From contig CAJNDS010002402.1 of the NCBI GenBank assembly GCA_905221605.1, forward strand, positions 372,001 to 436,000: a stretch of 64,000 nt of DNA, written 5' to 3'. This DNA comes from Symbiodinium natans (Eukaryota > Sar > Dinophyceae > Suessiales > Symbiodiniaceae). The notes under the pieces were generated by a model. It saw nothing but the letters and a program-made list of their open reading frames with translations, had not been told where the DNA came from and did not search any database. The position numbers and the translations under genes were made by a program. This document shows, one piece after another, positions 24,971 to 36,255 of the stretch. The number at the start of each line of letters is the position of its first letter. Positions within the stretch are counted from its first letter, which is position 1.

Positions 24971-25690
24971 AGGCCAGAGCCCGCACAAGTGAAGGAGATG
25001 ATCAGGAAGGAAGTCGAGAGCATCCTTGGAAGCGGCATTCTCAGCCCTCAATACTGGGAGGTCCTACTTATTAGTGGGGTAAAAATGGTTCTGTACTACT
25101 TATAAGTACCCCATGAGCCTCCAAGTAGTCCACCGGAATCTAAATAGCTGGCAGATCCGCGAGCACCTTTGGGTGAGGCTCCGACGAAGTGGCAGATGAC
25201 ACGCCTCTCATGGATACCGGTCTGGACCGCCCTCAAAAAGCGGGCTGAGAGTAGGGAGTATAGGGTTTTGGGTTCAGGGTTCAGAGGGTGAAAGGCCGAC
25301 CTGTGGGAAAGAGGAGGGATGTCGAAAAGCCGTGGTGACGTGCTAGGACAGCTTGTCCAGCGTGCAGTTCCGCAACGACCTGACGAGGGATTTCAATGTC
25401 AAACTGCGCGAATCTTGGTGACCTGAGATGGCGAGGATCTACGGAGATCTACAAGAGGAATCCCGAGTTGTACTAATGTTGCAATGTCACATAGCACCTC
25501 ATAGCACCAAGGCCAGCTTCGTTGATGTGCAGCACCCAGACATCTTTGGGCGGTGGGTGTTTCATGCTCTTTTGTGCGTCGTCTTCCTGTCTTCGGCTCT
25601 TCGGGTGCTGCTTCCATTGTAGGTTCGACTACCCAACCATCACAGCGCTGACGGAAAAGATTGTGCAGGCCCTCGAGGACGCCCTTTCTT
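24971..25690 (+). CDS. Acyl carrier protein (phosphopantetheine) domain, split exons
   Basis: Three exons give the order expected for an ACP. About 24971-25041: PEPAQVKEMIRKEVESILGS (helix 1). 25347-about 25408, after an AG acceptor: DSLSSVQFRNDLTRDFNVKL, containing the D-S-L motif whose Ser (25350-25352) carries phosphopantetheine. 25622-about 25690, after an AG acceptor: FDYPTITALTEKIVQALEDA, the standard end of polyketide or fatty-acid synthase carrier domains. The exon covering the PATLL-like link is not identified. No ketosynthase, acyltransferase or ketoreductase motif was seen nearby, so this is either a stand-alone or TPR-linked ACP or the last domain of a larger synthase whose other parts I did not recognise. 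It would carry acyl intermediates in polyketide or lipid assembly. Confidence 0.8.
25064..25128. mobile_element. Intronic inverted-repeat element, family 1, copy B
   Basis: The right end, TAAGTACCCCATGAGCCTCC followed by AAGTAG (ending 25128), is a relative of the right end of the CTP synthase intron element (TAAGTACCACGAACCTCC then AAGTAG). The left end CTACTTATTAGTGGGGTA (25064 on) is an imperfect inverted copy with about four bases missing. It lies between the helix-1 exon and the DSL exon of the ACP gene. No coding capacity. Confidence 0.6.
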
Positions 25691-25699
25691 CAACAAGCT

Positions 25700-27395
25700 T
25701 AACTTCGCCAAGCCAAGCCCACAAATGCGAAGTCTTTGCAGGACCAAGGTTAGCCTACTTGTGGCATTCTGAGAATCTACTTGCCGGACACCCTGATCCT
25801 CGGATGTGCTTCCTGGCCCGAGCGAGCCATGACTTTGCTGGCCACGTTTGGCCAGCGCAGACATGCTTCTTCCATGCAGAGCTTCCTACTTCGTTGCATC
25901 GCTTGTGTGGACTCGGCAACGAAAAGGGGCCAAGGGCTATCTTGCACGCCTGTTTCTGTGCTGTTACAGTTTGGCCGTTGAGATCTGAATCTAGGTAAGC
26001 CTGTGAGCAGCCTGTGACATGCAGTGGGTCTGATTGAGAGAGTTCGCAGTTGGTTGCTGGGGGTTCCAGATTGAACATGCACGGCAGAAGCGGAAGGTTC
26101 ACTACAGTCAATGTGCTGATAGCATAGTTTGTGCAGCACCAGTTCTAGCAGCATCCCGGGTGAAATTATAGTGTTCTGGTCAAGAGCCGAAGCATAAATA
26201 CCCGCGTGTTGGTTCAAGCCATCGTGTGCAAGAAAAGTCACATACTTGGCAGTCGGCGGCCATATACGCAATGGCCACTGCCTCAGACGTGCAGCTTGTT
26301 GTTGCTGAGAAGCCCCAGTCGTTCATGATTCTGAGCAGCTCGCCGCGGTAGACCAGATGTTAAGGCCATAGCAATTTCAAAAGGTCTGGTCACATCTGGT
26401 GTAAAAAAACTCTGCGCTTGGTGAGGCGAACGAGCTTTGCAATGCTTTGTGTGATGCTGCTGCAACACTGAGCCGCGGTGAGCAGGTGGGACATGGGAAC
26501 CCAGGGGAACCCAAGGGGAACTGGGTGGTGGCTACCTGAAGTTGCATGTTATGCCAGACGCATGGGGACTGTCGATATTCTTGCATGCAGTGCTGTGCAC
26601 TTTGGTTCTTACGGTGTAGAGCTGCTTGGCTGCTTGGTGCTTCACCTCACGTGCGCAACGCGAATCCAGCTTCTAGGCCTCAGCTTTCACCTCGCGTCAG
26701 CCTCCGCATTAGTTCGGACACTCCAAACTGCTCCGCGAAAACAAGGACTTCGCTAAGACCTGAAGAAAGGCAGCCCAACACTCCTCAACACCCCACAAGT
26801 TTAGGGGCACTCTCTGGCTTGAAAGTGCGTGCACATGGCATCGCAGAGTTTCCACGATTCCCTGGCACCTTCAAGCAAAACACTGCTTGGTTGAGCTAGA
26901 CAGAGCGCGTAATTTGGGGAGTACGCTGTGTGATGCTTCGCTCTCCCCCGCGTCAACTTCGCACGCGATGATGTGCGCTAGAGCGGCTCCTTCTAGAAGT
27001 GTCATCTTCAATGCCGAAATTGGCGCATGAAGCTGGCAAGAAAGCGCAAAGCGGAGAAGAAGCTCACAGACTCGCAAGTGCTTGGAGGAAGAGGTGGAGC
27101 AAGTGCTGGGCTTCCTCCGTTCGCGACAGGCACTGCGTCATGAGCCGAAGTACGTAACTTGGATCCTGGCAGGTGCATTCAAGAACTGCGCAGCACGATG
27201 CAGTATGTAGTCCGGACAATGTCATGAGTCGCACCCTGAAGCCGCTGTGCCCGTTCTGCCATTGCCGCCAGGCAGAGTGGACGGCAGGGAGCCTACCATG
27301 AAGGGAGCATGCTAACAGCTGCTAACAGGGGGCTCATCCAAGTAGAATCTAGTGACTCTAGTGCCAAAATTCACCTGGGCGCAAGGAACCCGGCA
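25700..27395. other. No recognised gene
   Basis: 1.7 kb without a recognised domain. A 164-codon minus-strand frame (25777-26271) has no family character. A short + frame near 26265-26345 (MATASDVQLVVAEKPQSFMI) might be an exon. Confidence 0.35.
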
Positions 27396-27397
27396 TG

Positions 27398-29190
27398 AGC
27401 TCAGCAGCGCTGAAGGTTGGGACCGTGTCCTTCCAAGCCAAGCTCAAGGCTTTGCGACTTTTCTCAGGTACTCTGCTCCCTTCGCACCTTGACGGCCAGC
27501 CGTGTGCTGGACATGGAGAAGCTCAGGAGAGCGAGCTGAGCAAACTAGAATCTAGCGGCTAGCGATGACGGCCAAAAGGAGGCGTTAAAGCCTGCAAGAA
27601 AATTTTGCAGATGAGAGAACAGTCCTCGGCTCCTAGGAGGGTAGCTGCGATGGCATCCGAAGCCTTTGTACGTGACCCAGAATGCTGCGAAGATGTTGTC
27701 CTTGTAGTGTTCTGGTGGCCTTTCATGTTTTGTCTCATTGGTGTTGTGTCAAGTTGTGTCCTTCCGCGCGAAGAAACACAGCTGCTACCAAGAGCAGTGG
27801 AGTGGCCCAAGTGAATGTCCCACGGTGTCCCATGTGGAGCTGAGTTTGCTTTGGGTATTGCCAGTGCTCTAGCTGGCTTGTGAGAGAAAGTGGAAACCTG
27901 AAACCGCAAACTTTACCTGAGCCGCAGCGTCAAGCAGCTTTGAAGAGCAATCTTTCGAGTCCCGACACGTGACTCGTTTTGGGGTAAGCGCGTGTGAATT
28001 CGTGAAAGGCTTGGAGAGAGAAAGCCGCACTTGCTGCAACAGAACTTCAACAGAACCAAAAAAGCAAAAGTCTGTCGTAAGCAGCAGAGGCACCCCTTTT
28101 TTTCACCCTCTGCAGCAGTCTTTTGTTCAGCTCCTTTTCAGCTTTCGCCTCTCATGTCACCTGAGTCTTTGAAACTTGCATCCAGCATCCAGAGCCGAGG
28201 TTCAAGGCTTGATGCACAGTGCTCCGATCACGGCGGAGGCCCTTCCGAGGGAAAAGCCTTTGCCATAAAGTTTACGCCAGCACTTGCTGTCCAGCTCAGG
28301 CCAGACCTGCTAGCAGTGTCACGCATGAGCTTCCGTGGATGTGCGCAGGCGTCGTCACGATTGCTGGCTACTGCGGTTGCCGTGCCTCGCTTAGCTGGCC
28401 TAGCAATTTAAGTTGCAGATGACGAAGGGTCGCCCGAAACCGTGTGAGCCCAAACCTGAAGTTTCCCTAGCAAGTCCTGTGGCGTGCAGCGTGCGCTGGC
28501 AGAGGTTGCTCCAACCTTCGAGACCCACCGGACAGCCGTGTCAATTACTTGCTTTGTCTGCCAGCATCCGCCTCAAATTTATAGAAGGTATTACGCCGAT
28601 GCCCTACGAAGGATGGACACCTTCCAACTATTCGTAGACGTGCTGAAGCAACATGCCAAGCCTTTGGCAGAGCAGGCCGCGGGCCCTCGTAGAGTATCAT
28701 GGGATGTGTTTTTCAAGCCGGGCGCGTCTTTAGATGTGCGTATGAACTGACCACATGCATAATCAGTCAAGTATCAGGCGAACGCATAAGCAACCGTATG
28801 TTTCGTGCTGCATGTCAGGCCGAAGAGCGAAAGAAGCTGGCACCAGCTGTTGCTTCAGCGCTCATGCAGGTAGCGGAGAGCTATGGGAACCAACCAGTGA
28901 CCCTCACCTCCCCAGCATGGCGGTACCATGGCCTATTCCCACAAGATCCGAGTGCAGATCCAAGGTTGCAACGCTCCTGTCAGCATGACATGTTCTTTTT
29001 GCATCTTGGGGTCCAGGCGGTGGCCGCCCTGGCTGCACCCCCAGCCGGCACCACCGGGGCCTTCGCCGGCGCGCGCCTCGCGGCGCTGACTTTAGTGCAG
29101 GCAAACACTGCTGTGGCACATACTGAGCAGCCAAAATTTGCAAGAGACTCGATTGCTAGATTCTGCTGCGTTCCCACTAAGAGTCGTTAA
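27398..29190 (+). CDS. Uncharacterised multi-exon gene
   Basis: Coding-like + frames: about 27402-27468 SSALKVGTVSFQAKLKALRL; about 27499-27537 RVLDMEKLRRAS; about 28202-28262 MHSAPITAEALPREKPL; about 28565-28690 IYRRYYADALRRMDTFQLFV then DVLKQHAKPLAEQAAG; about 28800-28910 FRAACQAEERKKLAPAVASA then LMQVAESYGNQPVTL. About 29009-29110 reads AVAALAAPPAGTTGAFAGAR and may be low-complexity. Helical, globular composition; no family recognised and splice phases not established. Confidence 0.4.
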
Positions 29191-29199
29191 GGGCAAAGA

Positions 29200-29572
29200 A
29201 GATGCCAGGATGCTGGGTTCTGAAAGGGAAACGCAAGGTCATGAAGAACGTCCCAGCACGTCCCGATACGGCATCAAAAGCAACAGCAAACCTGGGCATT
29301 CACCTGCCAGGTCGCCGTCAAGAATGCAGACGTTGCGATGAGGCAGGTTGTTTGGGTTGGGGGTTTGCATGTGCATGGGTTTACGACTGATGCGGTGTCA
29401 TCAATCGGCATATCTGCCCAACAATGCAATTGCCGTGTAACAAACACACTATTCTGTGTAATGACTTTGAAAGCTGGCTCCAGGACTTTTGTTGAAGACG
29501 TCGTGGCTGAGATCTCTTCCTCGTCACTGCAGGCATTCGCGCTGGATGCTTTTTTAAAACCTTTCTGTTAAT
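29200..29572 (+). CDS. Possible exons, function unknown
   Basis: About 29202-29330: MPGCWVLKGKRKVMKNVPAR then PDTASKATANLGIHLPGR. About 29476-29569: FVEDVVAEISSSSLQAFALD then AFLKPF, ending at TAA. Protein-like, but unassigned and possibly part of the gene at 27.4-29.2 kb. Confidence 0.3.
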
Positions 29573-29973
29573 CACACAGCATAGAGCTTACGGTCATGTA
29601 CAAGTACCTACAGCTTAGCTCCATACGTGAGGTCACCGCTACCTCCGCTCCGATGCTGCGCAGCGCCATCGAGGGCGTAGCATCTGCGGTTCTCAGGCTC
29701 ATGGGCGTCTCATGGAATCAATGCTGCGTGCTCTGAGCAGCTTAGAGGCGAACTGATAGTCAGTGCTTAGTAGCAAATGTCATGAACATCGAAGTCTTGG
29801 ACCTCGAACTTTGAAGTCAAAAACAAATGCCAATGAACCGTTCAAGATTGCGTTGGTGGGCAGGTCCCGCGGGGCTGGTGATGCCAAGGTGTGCACAGGG
29901 TTTGTGGCTAGTCTTCGACGTGTCCGACAATGTCAAGAGTCAAATCAAGACATAAGTTCGCATGCCCATCGGT

Positions 29974-30059
29974 ACCATTTTCTAAGCACTTCAACTCTCT
30001 CCCTGCCCTCTGTGCCATGCTCTGCAGAACATATCTAACAGCATAGCGACATAAATTGG
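29974..30059 (+). repeat. Dispersed repeat, copy 1 (inverted partner at 33.34 kb)
   Basis: About 86 bp from CCATTTTCTAAGCACTTCAA to ATAGCGACATAAATTGG. It matches the reverse complement of 33337-33423 at roughly 90 percent, including an identical stretch through the middle (CCCTGCCCTCTGTGCCATGC and on). Confidence 0.85.
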
Positions 30060-30157
30060 CTGGCTCCGAGCTTGCAATCGTGCTCTCTTTTGAAGGACCC
30101 GTTGTTATCCGTGTGCATGCTGTCAGTAACCTCTCCGGCATGTCGTCTTTCACGGAC

Positions 30158-30592
30158 ATGAGTAACTCTTCTCAGGAAAATAGTTGCCCATTTCGCAAGC
30201 CCAGACCCCCTCCCCTTTCTCTTTAGAAGCTCATCTCCCCTCCCCATAAACACACGAGGGTAAATAAGCAACTCTTCTTGGGACAGTAATTGCGTATTTC
30301 GAAGGCTCCTTCATTGCAAGTAGACATGTCAGTGACGATCCTGGGAGAGACCTGCACCTGGCACTCCTATACTTCGGGAGTCAGGAGAGGAGACCCAAGA
30401 CGACAAGCGCAGGCGTCTGGAGCAGCTGGGCATTGGCCTGCACGTGTAGAGGACGGCCCTTCCCCAAATGAGCAACTCGCTTCAGGAAAATAGTTGCACA
30501 TTTCGCAGGCCCAGACCCCCGTCCCCCTAAAACACGAGGGTATATAAGCAACTCGTCTTGGGAAAGTAGTTGCGTATTTCGCAGGCTCCCAC
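30158..30592 (+). repeat. Four copies of a 45-bp motif in two pairs
   Basis: Units start near 30160, 30264, 30469 and 30544. Consensus: AGCAACTCTTCTTGGGAAA, then ATAGTTGC.YATTTCGCAGGC. Within each pair the units are separated by a C-rich spacer containing ACACGAGGGTA.ATAAGC. The two pairs (30158-30310 and 30468-30592) are about 300 bp apart, so a paired unit was duplicated. The block lies just upstream of the LINE fragment. Confidence 0.85.
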
Positions 30593-30890
30593 GTTGTTTG
30601 CGAGCCAAAGAGAGCAAGCGGAGGAGCTAAAAGGCCAGGTTCAGAAAAGGACAGAGGCAGAGAAGCGGACTCCTGCTTACCAGGGCAGGTCGATATCCGG
30701 ACTAGGCAGCTCCAGACAGGCTTTGCTTTCCCGGATGTCGCTCCACCTCCACCGGCGACACCCGTGAAGGTGGAAAGCGACGGGGCAGCATCTCGCTGCC
30801 GAGCCGACAACGGCAGGTGTGGTCATCACAAAAAGTCATGGGGTTCCTCATGCCGCTGTATGGACTGGCAGGGCCGTGGGCTGGCAATGA

Positions 30891-32085
30891 CGTGCGTGCG
30901 GGCCAGCACGATGTTTTGGGCCCAAAGACAACCGTCTTGCTCAAGGAGGCCTTGTCTACATGGATGACCGATCCTTCATAGGTGAGCAGTGGAGCGACGT
31001 AGACTCGCGCATCAGTGCGTGGGCTGACTGGAGCGACTCGGTCAACCTGCGTGAGAACGCGCAGAAGACTCAGGTTACTGCGCGTGGACCTGAGGCCGAC
31101 ATTGAGCTTTGTCCTGAGCCGTGGCGCAAAGAGGAGGTCAAAATGCTGGGATGCCACAGCGTCTCTCGTGGAGCAAGGGCTTGCCTTCCTGGTGAGGTGG
31201 ACAGCGTGCGCAAGGCAAGGCGGAGGGCTGACCTCCTTGGCAAAGTTGGGCTGCCGTTTGACATCCTTACGCGCGCTTGTCACTGCGTTGTGACCAGCCT
31301 CGCCGCCTATGGTTGGGTAGGCAGGCGCCCGACCTGGGAGCACGCAAATCATGTTTTCGATGGCATCGCTAAGGCCCACAGTGCCTGTCGTCTGGCCAAC
31401 AACAAGATTCGTAAAGTGCTTTCTGGAGCCAGATGTCATCTTGATCTGGTGGTAGTTATGCGGCTTTTTAAAAGAAAGCGGGCCATGCTGGCACTGTGTC
31501 GTGGTCCAACAACGCCGCTAGCCAGGCCGGACTCTTGCGCAGATGGCTTGAGAAGCACAGTTGGCGCGAGAGAGGTCCCTGGCAATGGGAGCATATGGAC
31601 ATGCAAAGTGAGGGCTACAGGCGAACGCCTTGCAGGTTTCATCTGGCCGATCCTCGCCTCGACCTCGATGCGATTGCACACTTTGTTCGGCATGCTTGGC
31701 GCCGGCAGAGATTTGCTGAGTGGCTCAATGGCCCCAGGCATGAGGCTCACAAGAGCTTCAGTTGCGCTTTGGCCCTCAGGACACTTTGAGAAGTTTTCAT
31801 AGACAAGACTTTGATAAGCACATCTTTTAGGTCCTGCCCGTCGGGCGGCCATGTTGGGTAGCGTTGTCAGCGACTTCCGGCTCTACAAATCGGGTGCTAA
31901 GGACTCCCCCGCGTGTACTCTCTGTGGGGCATCTCGTTTGGAGGTGTGCTGTTACGGCGGAAACCGAGGTGTCCGCTCGAAGCGCGTATGGGATGGGCGC
32001 GTCGCCCAAGACCTCCAACGCATCGCTAGCTGCGTTGAGCTTCTGTGGCGCGAAAGGCACACTGTTTGAGGGTCTCTTCCCCCCG
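30891..32085 (+). mobile_element. Non-LTR (LINE) retrotransposon fragment: reverse transcriptase C-terminal part and zinc-finger tail
   Basis: The frame from 30891 reads GPKDNRLAQGGLVYMDDRSF; Y-M-D-D (30957-30968) is the polymerase catalytic box with both metal-binding Asp. It continues WSDSVNLRENAQKTQV, the helix after the palm, then SLAAYGWVGRRPTWEHANHV and KVLSGARCHLDLVVVMRLFK, typical of the thumb region of protist LINEs. Further on, VSDFRLYKSGAKDSPACTLC (about 31864-31925) starts a CCHC-type zinc motif; its His and last Cys (GHLVWRC) are in another frame, so there is at least one frameshift. The N-terminal palm, endonuclease and 5' end are missing: a stop at 30888-30890 cuts the upstream frame. 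This is a dead, 5'-truncated copy. The CT tract begins about 200 bp after the frame ends. Confidence 0.82.
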
Positions 32086-32289
32086 TACTGTGCTTCCTTA
32101 AGGACCTGTGAGGTTCTTTCCTGGCTTTGGCCCTGTTTTGCTTCCCGCGTGCGCTGGCTTGTGCGCACCACCAAGGTCTTTTGGCGCTCTCATGCGCACA
32201 GCTAAGGAGTTGCCTTTGGCATCCCTTCTTCCCTGCGGGTTTCGAGGGTGCCTGCGACTTGGCTCTCCTGCCCTTTCCTTTCTCCTTCT

Positions 32290-32871
<582 letters not shown>

Positions 32872-32880
<9 letters not shown>

Positions 32881-33066
32881 TTCCGACGTCTACTTCTTCG
32901 TGGGCGCCAGGAACGTGCAGGTGACGTTTCAAGGGCTCCTGCAACATATACCTTGTCCAAGGTCGGGCCCTCCTGTCCTCTTCTCTTCTCTTCTCTTCTC
33001 TTCTCTTGTTTCTCTTTTCTTCTCCTCTCTTCTTTTCTCTTTCCGACGTCTACTTCTTCGTGGGCG
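32872..33066. repeat. 160-bp-period duplication after the CT tract
   Basis: TTCCGACGTCTACTTCTTCG followed by TGGGCG occurs at 32881 and again at 33041, each preceded by a CT-rich run. The spacing is exactly 160 bp and the sequences diverge after TGGGCG. This points to a tandem duplication or replication slippage anchored in the CT tract. Confidence 0.85.
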
Positions 33067-33336
33067 TCGGAGGTCAGGAGACTCCACTACCTCCTCATCG
33101 CTTGAGTTACGTACTTGACCAGCGACATGGACTACAGCGAAGTGGGTCCCCTTAAACCCTCAACCTTAAGACACCTAGCTTACAGAGTCCTGCCAGCAGA
33201 ATTGGACGAGCGACATCGAGCGGGGCATGCCTGAGCCTCGTTGCTCGCTTTGAGCCAAAACAATGTGAGGTGGAGTAGTTGGGAATTCTGGAGATGCCAG
33301 TGCACCCCCCCCATGCAAGCTCGTGTCCGAAAAGAT

Positions 33337-33423
33337 CCAATTTCATGTCGCTACGCTTTGAGTATGTTCTGCAGAGCATGGCACAGAGGGCAGGGAGGGA
33401 GTTGAAGTGCCTAGAAATGGGAA
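33337..33423 (-). repeat. Dispersed repeat, copy 2 (inverted relative to 29.97 kb)
   Basis: On the minus strand this reads like 29974-30059. Together the two copies bracket a 3.4-kb block holding the 45-bp motifs, the LINE fragment and the CT tract. The + strand reading VLQSMAQRAGRELKCLE is an artefact of the repeat, since it reappears in the minus frame at copy 1. Confidence 0.85.
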
Positions 33424-34370
33424 CGGTGTGTGCCCGGCCGGTCTGGCAGTTCTGGAGAGCTCACTTGATGTCCTGTTGCTCACCTTCGTCGTTAGTCAGC
33501 TGGCAGATGTTGGCAGGTCCTTTGTGTCAAAATCTTCGGAAAGATGCTGAAGACGCTATCCGCGGGAGAAGAGGCGCGTTCCTTGTGAGAGGTCCAAGCA
33601 TTCATTTCTCATTCTCAGGCCCATCTGGCAATTTGCGAAGAGCTGCAGCGGAATCAAAGCAGATCAAACCAGCGCCGCAGGATCTCACCTCACAGCATTG
33701 TGCCACCTGCCGTGATGCCGCAGAGACTTGCCCTGGTTGCAGCAAGGCCCAGACGCATGTTGGAAGTTTGAGTATTTTACGTTATTTGTAGACTCGCACT
33801 ATGGGTTGCACACATATATATACACACACATTCATTTGTTGTTACATGTTTCTTATTTTATTCGAGGTATATTGCTCTGAATCCAAATTGCTTCCGACAG
33901 CTGTTCCAGGCCACAGCTGGAAACTGTCAATCGGCTCACAGCTGTCCACTTGGTGGCGACATGGAGCTCCTGTGTCCCGTGCCTTGGGATGAAGAGATGG
34001 TTTGTCTCGCTGTTCCCCACACTGTTCGGGCGAAGGTGCTAGTTTTTGGCTGCCGAGGATCGCTGCGATCATTGCCTCCTATGCTGGGCCTCGCTCCAGC
34101 TGAAGGAACAGCCACTTGCTTCACCCTAAAGATATCCCCCCCAAATAAGGGCCTATATCTTTCCACGCATTATATTCTACGTTCTGCATGCCTGTAACCT
34201 TTTTTTGGTTGCGGGGGGGGTTGGAGAGGCGGCAACTGTTAGCATCTTGCTGCCAAGGTATCAACTGGCCACACTACCAACGCCTCTCGGTGGTGGGCCA
34301 GCACGTACGGCCCCAAGCTGTGTCACGAGCAGGCTGTCAAAAGAGCATCCCCTGAAAGCCTTGCAGCGTT
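33424..34370. other. No recognised gene
   Basis: About 950 bp with no family motif. A 170-codon + frame (33279-33791) runs partly through the dispersed repeat and is not convincing. AAAGATAT...ATATCTTT around 34127-34161 could form a small hairpin. Confidence 0.35.
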
Positions 34371-34371
34371 T

Positions 34372-34505
34372 GTACCCTAAGTGCCAAAAACCCCTAAGTA
34401 CCCCAAACCCCCGTAAGTTCGTTAGACCTAAACCCCTAGGGGCCCTAAATCCCTAACCCTAAACCCCTAAGATCCCTAAAGCCCCTAGGGACCCGAAACC
34501 CCGAA
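34372..34505 (-). repeat. Degenerate telomere-like block (CCCTAAA variants)
   Basis: Many CCTAA, CCCTAAA and CCCCTAAG variants in irregular spacing, with CCCTAACCCTAAACCCCTAA near 34450-34470. On the minus strand this is TTTAGGG-like. It resembles decayed interstitial telomere sequence. Shorter traces occur near 25250, 46850, 47190 and 61065. Confidence 0.7.
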
Positions 34506-34910
34506 GTGCCAACGCGGCTCGAGTTGGCCTCAGGCTTTCTGGCGCTGGATGCTTGGGAGGATTGGTCTTCTGCAGAGGCCCTGGCGCATGCATAGGAGCA
34601 GGTTCTTTACTAGATTCTTATACGAATGGAATGCGTTTTTCTAGTATCAGATGAGTTTCTTTGTATTAGTACGTTTTTTATAATAGCAGTATACGCATGT
34701 ACTACTTCTCCGCCGTCAAGCAGAGTCAGGCAGTGTCATCTGTCTGCCGTCCAGAACAAGTGGTTCAGGTGGACCCAGTCAGCACAGCTCTTCGTGCACT
34801 TCTCTGTGAGGCCTGCAACTCTTGGGGATAGGAACGCTCGTTGTCCCTGTGGCTGCAAGTTGTGATGATTGTGCTACTTGATTTCAATCGTTCGATCCCG
34901 CTGTCTGAAG

Positions 34911-36040
34911 TTAGTGGATGTCGCTTGCTCTGGGTAGCAGAAGCTTGAAATTGTGAACATGTCCTCCGCTTAGAGTCATGGAGCCGTAGATCACCAGCAC
35001 CAAGGTGCCGTAGATGAAGAAGAGCATCTTAATGTGTCGTGACTTGTGGTGCTGACATGGTGGTCAGATCAGGAAGCGGGGAAACGAACACACCAGCCGT
35101 GAATGAAGTGGAGAGCAACCGCAGCGTAAAGAAACCCGACTTCTGCAAGGTGGCCAACTTTTACATTTATATGACCCTGTCCCGTATGCATTTCGCTCGC
35201 GCTTGCCGAGCAATGCTTCATTTCGCATTCGCATTCGTCTCGCTCAGGTAGCGCACTAAAATAATGGTACCACTTGCCTTCGCCATGTTGGCAGACATGG
35301 GTGGCTTTTCGTTGGCCTTGCTATCTGTGCTCAATGAGCAAGTCGAGATCCAGCTCCTGTTCTATGCACCAGCTTGTCAAAGCTTGCCACGTGCGCTGTG
35401 GATCACATTGCTTAGTTTCCATGTACTCCTTGCAATTGAAATTGGACCCGAAAATCTGTCTACGTTGCCGTATGCATCCATGATAAGAATCCGTTCTTTA
35501 TGATATGCTGTAAGAGCATGAAAGGAGATGAAGATCCTCACCACACTAACCTTTCAGTTGCGATTGCGTGCGAACGAATGATCGGCCCGGCGATGTTCGG
35601 GGTACTCTTCTTTCTCCCTTCTGCCTCAAGACTCTATCTTCCGGTGGGATGCAAGGAGGGTTCAAGCAGCACTCGTGCTCTTGCAAACCAGACAGCCGAG
35701 GGTGGAGAGGATCAGCCGCGGGCTTGGGTCATTACCGGGTGGATCCGAGTATTCGTGGTGACTGTGGTGCTCAAGTTTGTGATTTCCAAACTCTGGCACG
35801 AGGTCAAAAGATGTCACGGATGCCCTGCGCAAGCGAGCAATAGGCCTGTGAGTTTCTTCGCATTGGGAGATGTCGACATCTCCGCCTGAAAGGAGTTTCT
35901 GCCAGCTGGAAGCGCAGTCACGAGGTGCAGCCGACAGTGCAGCAATTCGCTAGTCGTCGGAGGAGACATGTAGTAGCAGCAGCAAGCATAGATCAAGACC
36001 AGTAGAACGAATAAGGGTCCTTCCTTGAGATTCCGCAACC
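34911..36040 (-). CDS. Candidate minus-strand membrane protein gene
   Basis: Several minus-strand frames look coding, listed in transcription order. About 36038-35960: [20 protein letters not shown], a hydrophobic helix. About 35855-35640: [20 protein letters not shown] then [18 protein letters not shown]. About 35453-35322, after an AG acceptor: [40 protein letters not shown]. 35027-34911: [20 protein letters not shown] then [18 protein letters not shown] and a stop. Two membrane helices and one very protein-like soluble exon support a real gene, but the + strand between 35.5 and 35.9 kb also has a plausible frame ([20 protein letters not shown]). No family is recognised. If correct, it runs opposite to its neighbours. 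Confidence 0.45.
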
Positions 36041-36084
36041 ATCACACGGGCAGAGCATGAACAAAGTCGGATCTAGTTTTTCAG

Positions 36085-36222
36085 CACGCATATATATGTA
36101 TATACACACGTATATATATATATATATGTATATATGTATATATGTATATATGTATATATGTATATATGTATATATGTATATATGTACATATGTACATATG
36201 TATATATGTATATATGTGCATA
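36085..36222. repeat. (TATATG)n / TA-rich microsatellite
   Basis: About 135 bp of TATATG and TACATATG units followed directly by a run of about 17 C (36223-36239). The Tyr/Ile-rich open frames here are artefacts. Confidence 0.95.
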
Positions 36223-36255
36223 CCCCCCCCCCCCCCCAGACCTATCGAGAAACGT

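Noticed and set aside
33240..33265. Relict dinoflagellate spliced-leader sequence (inverse of ..TTTTGGCTCAAAG)
   Set aside because: Only about 12 bases resemble the leader, and the diagnostic CCGTAGCCATTT part is absent. No other copy was seen.
33279..33791. 170-codon frame starting in VLQSMAQRAGRELKCLE
   Set aside because: The phrase comes from the dispersed repeat also found inverted at 29.97 kb, so it marks a repeat rather than a conserved protein.
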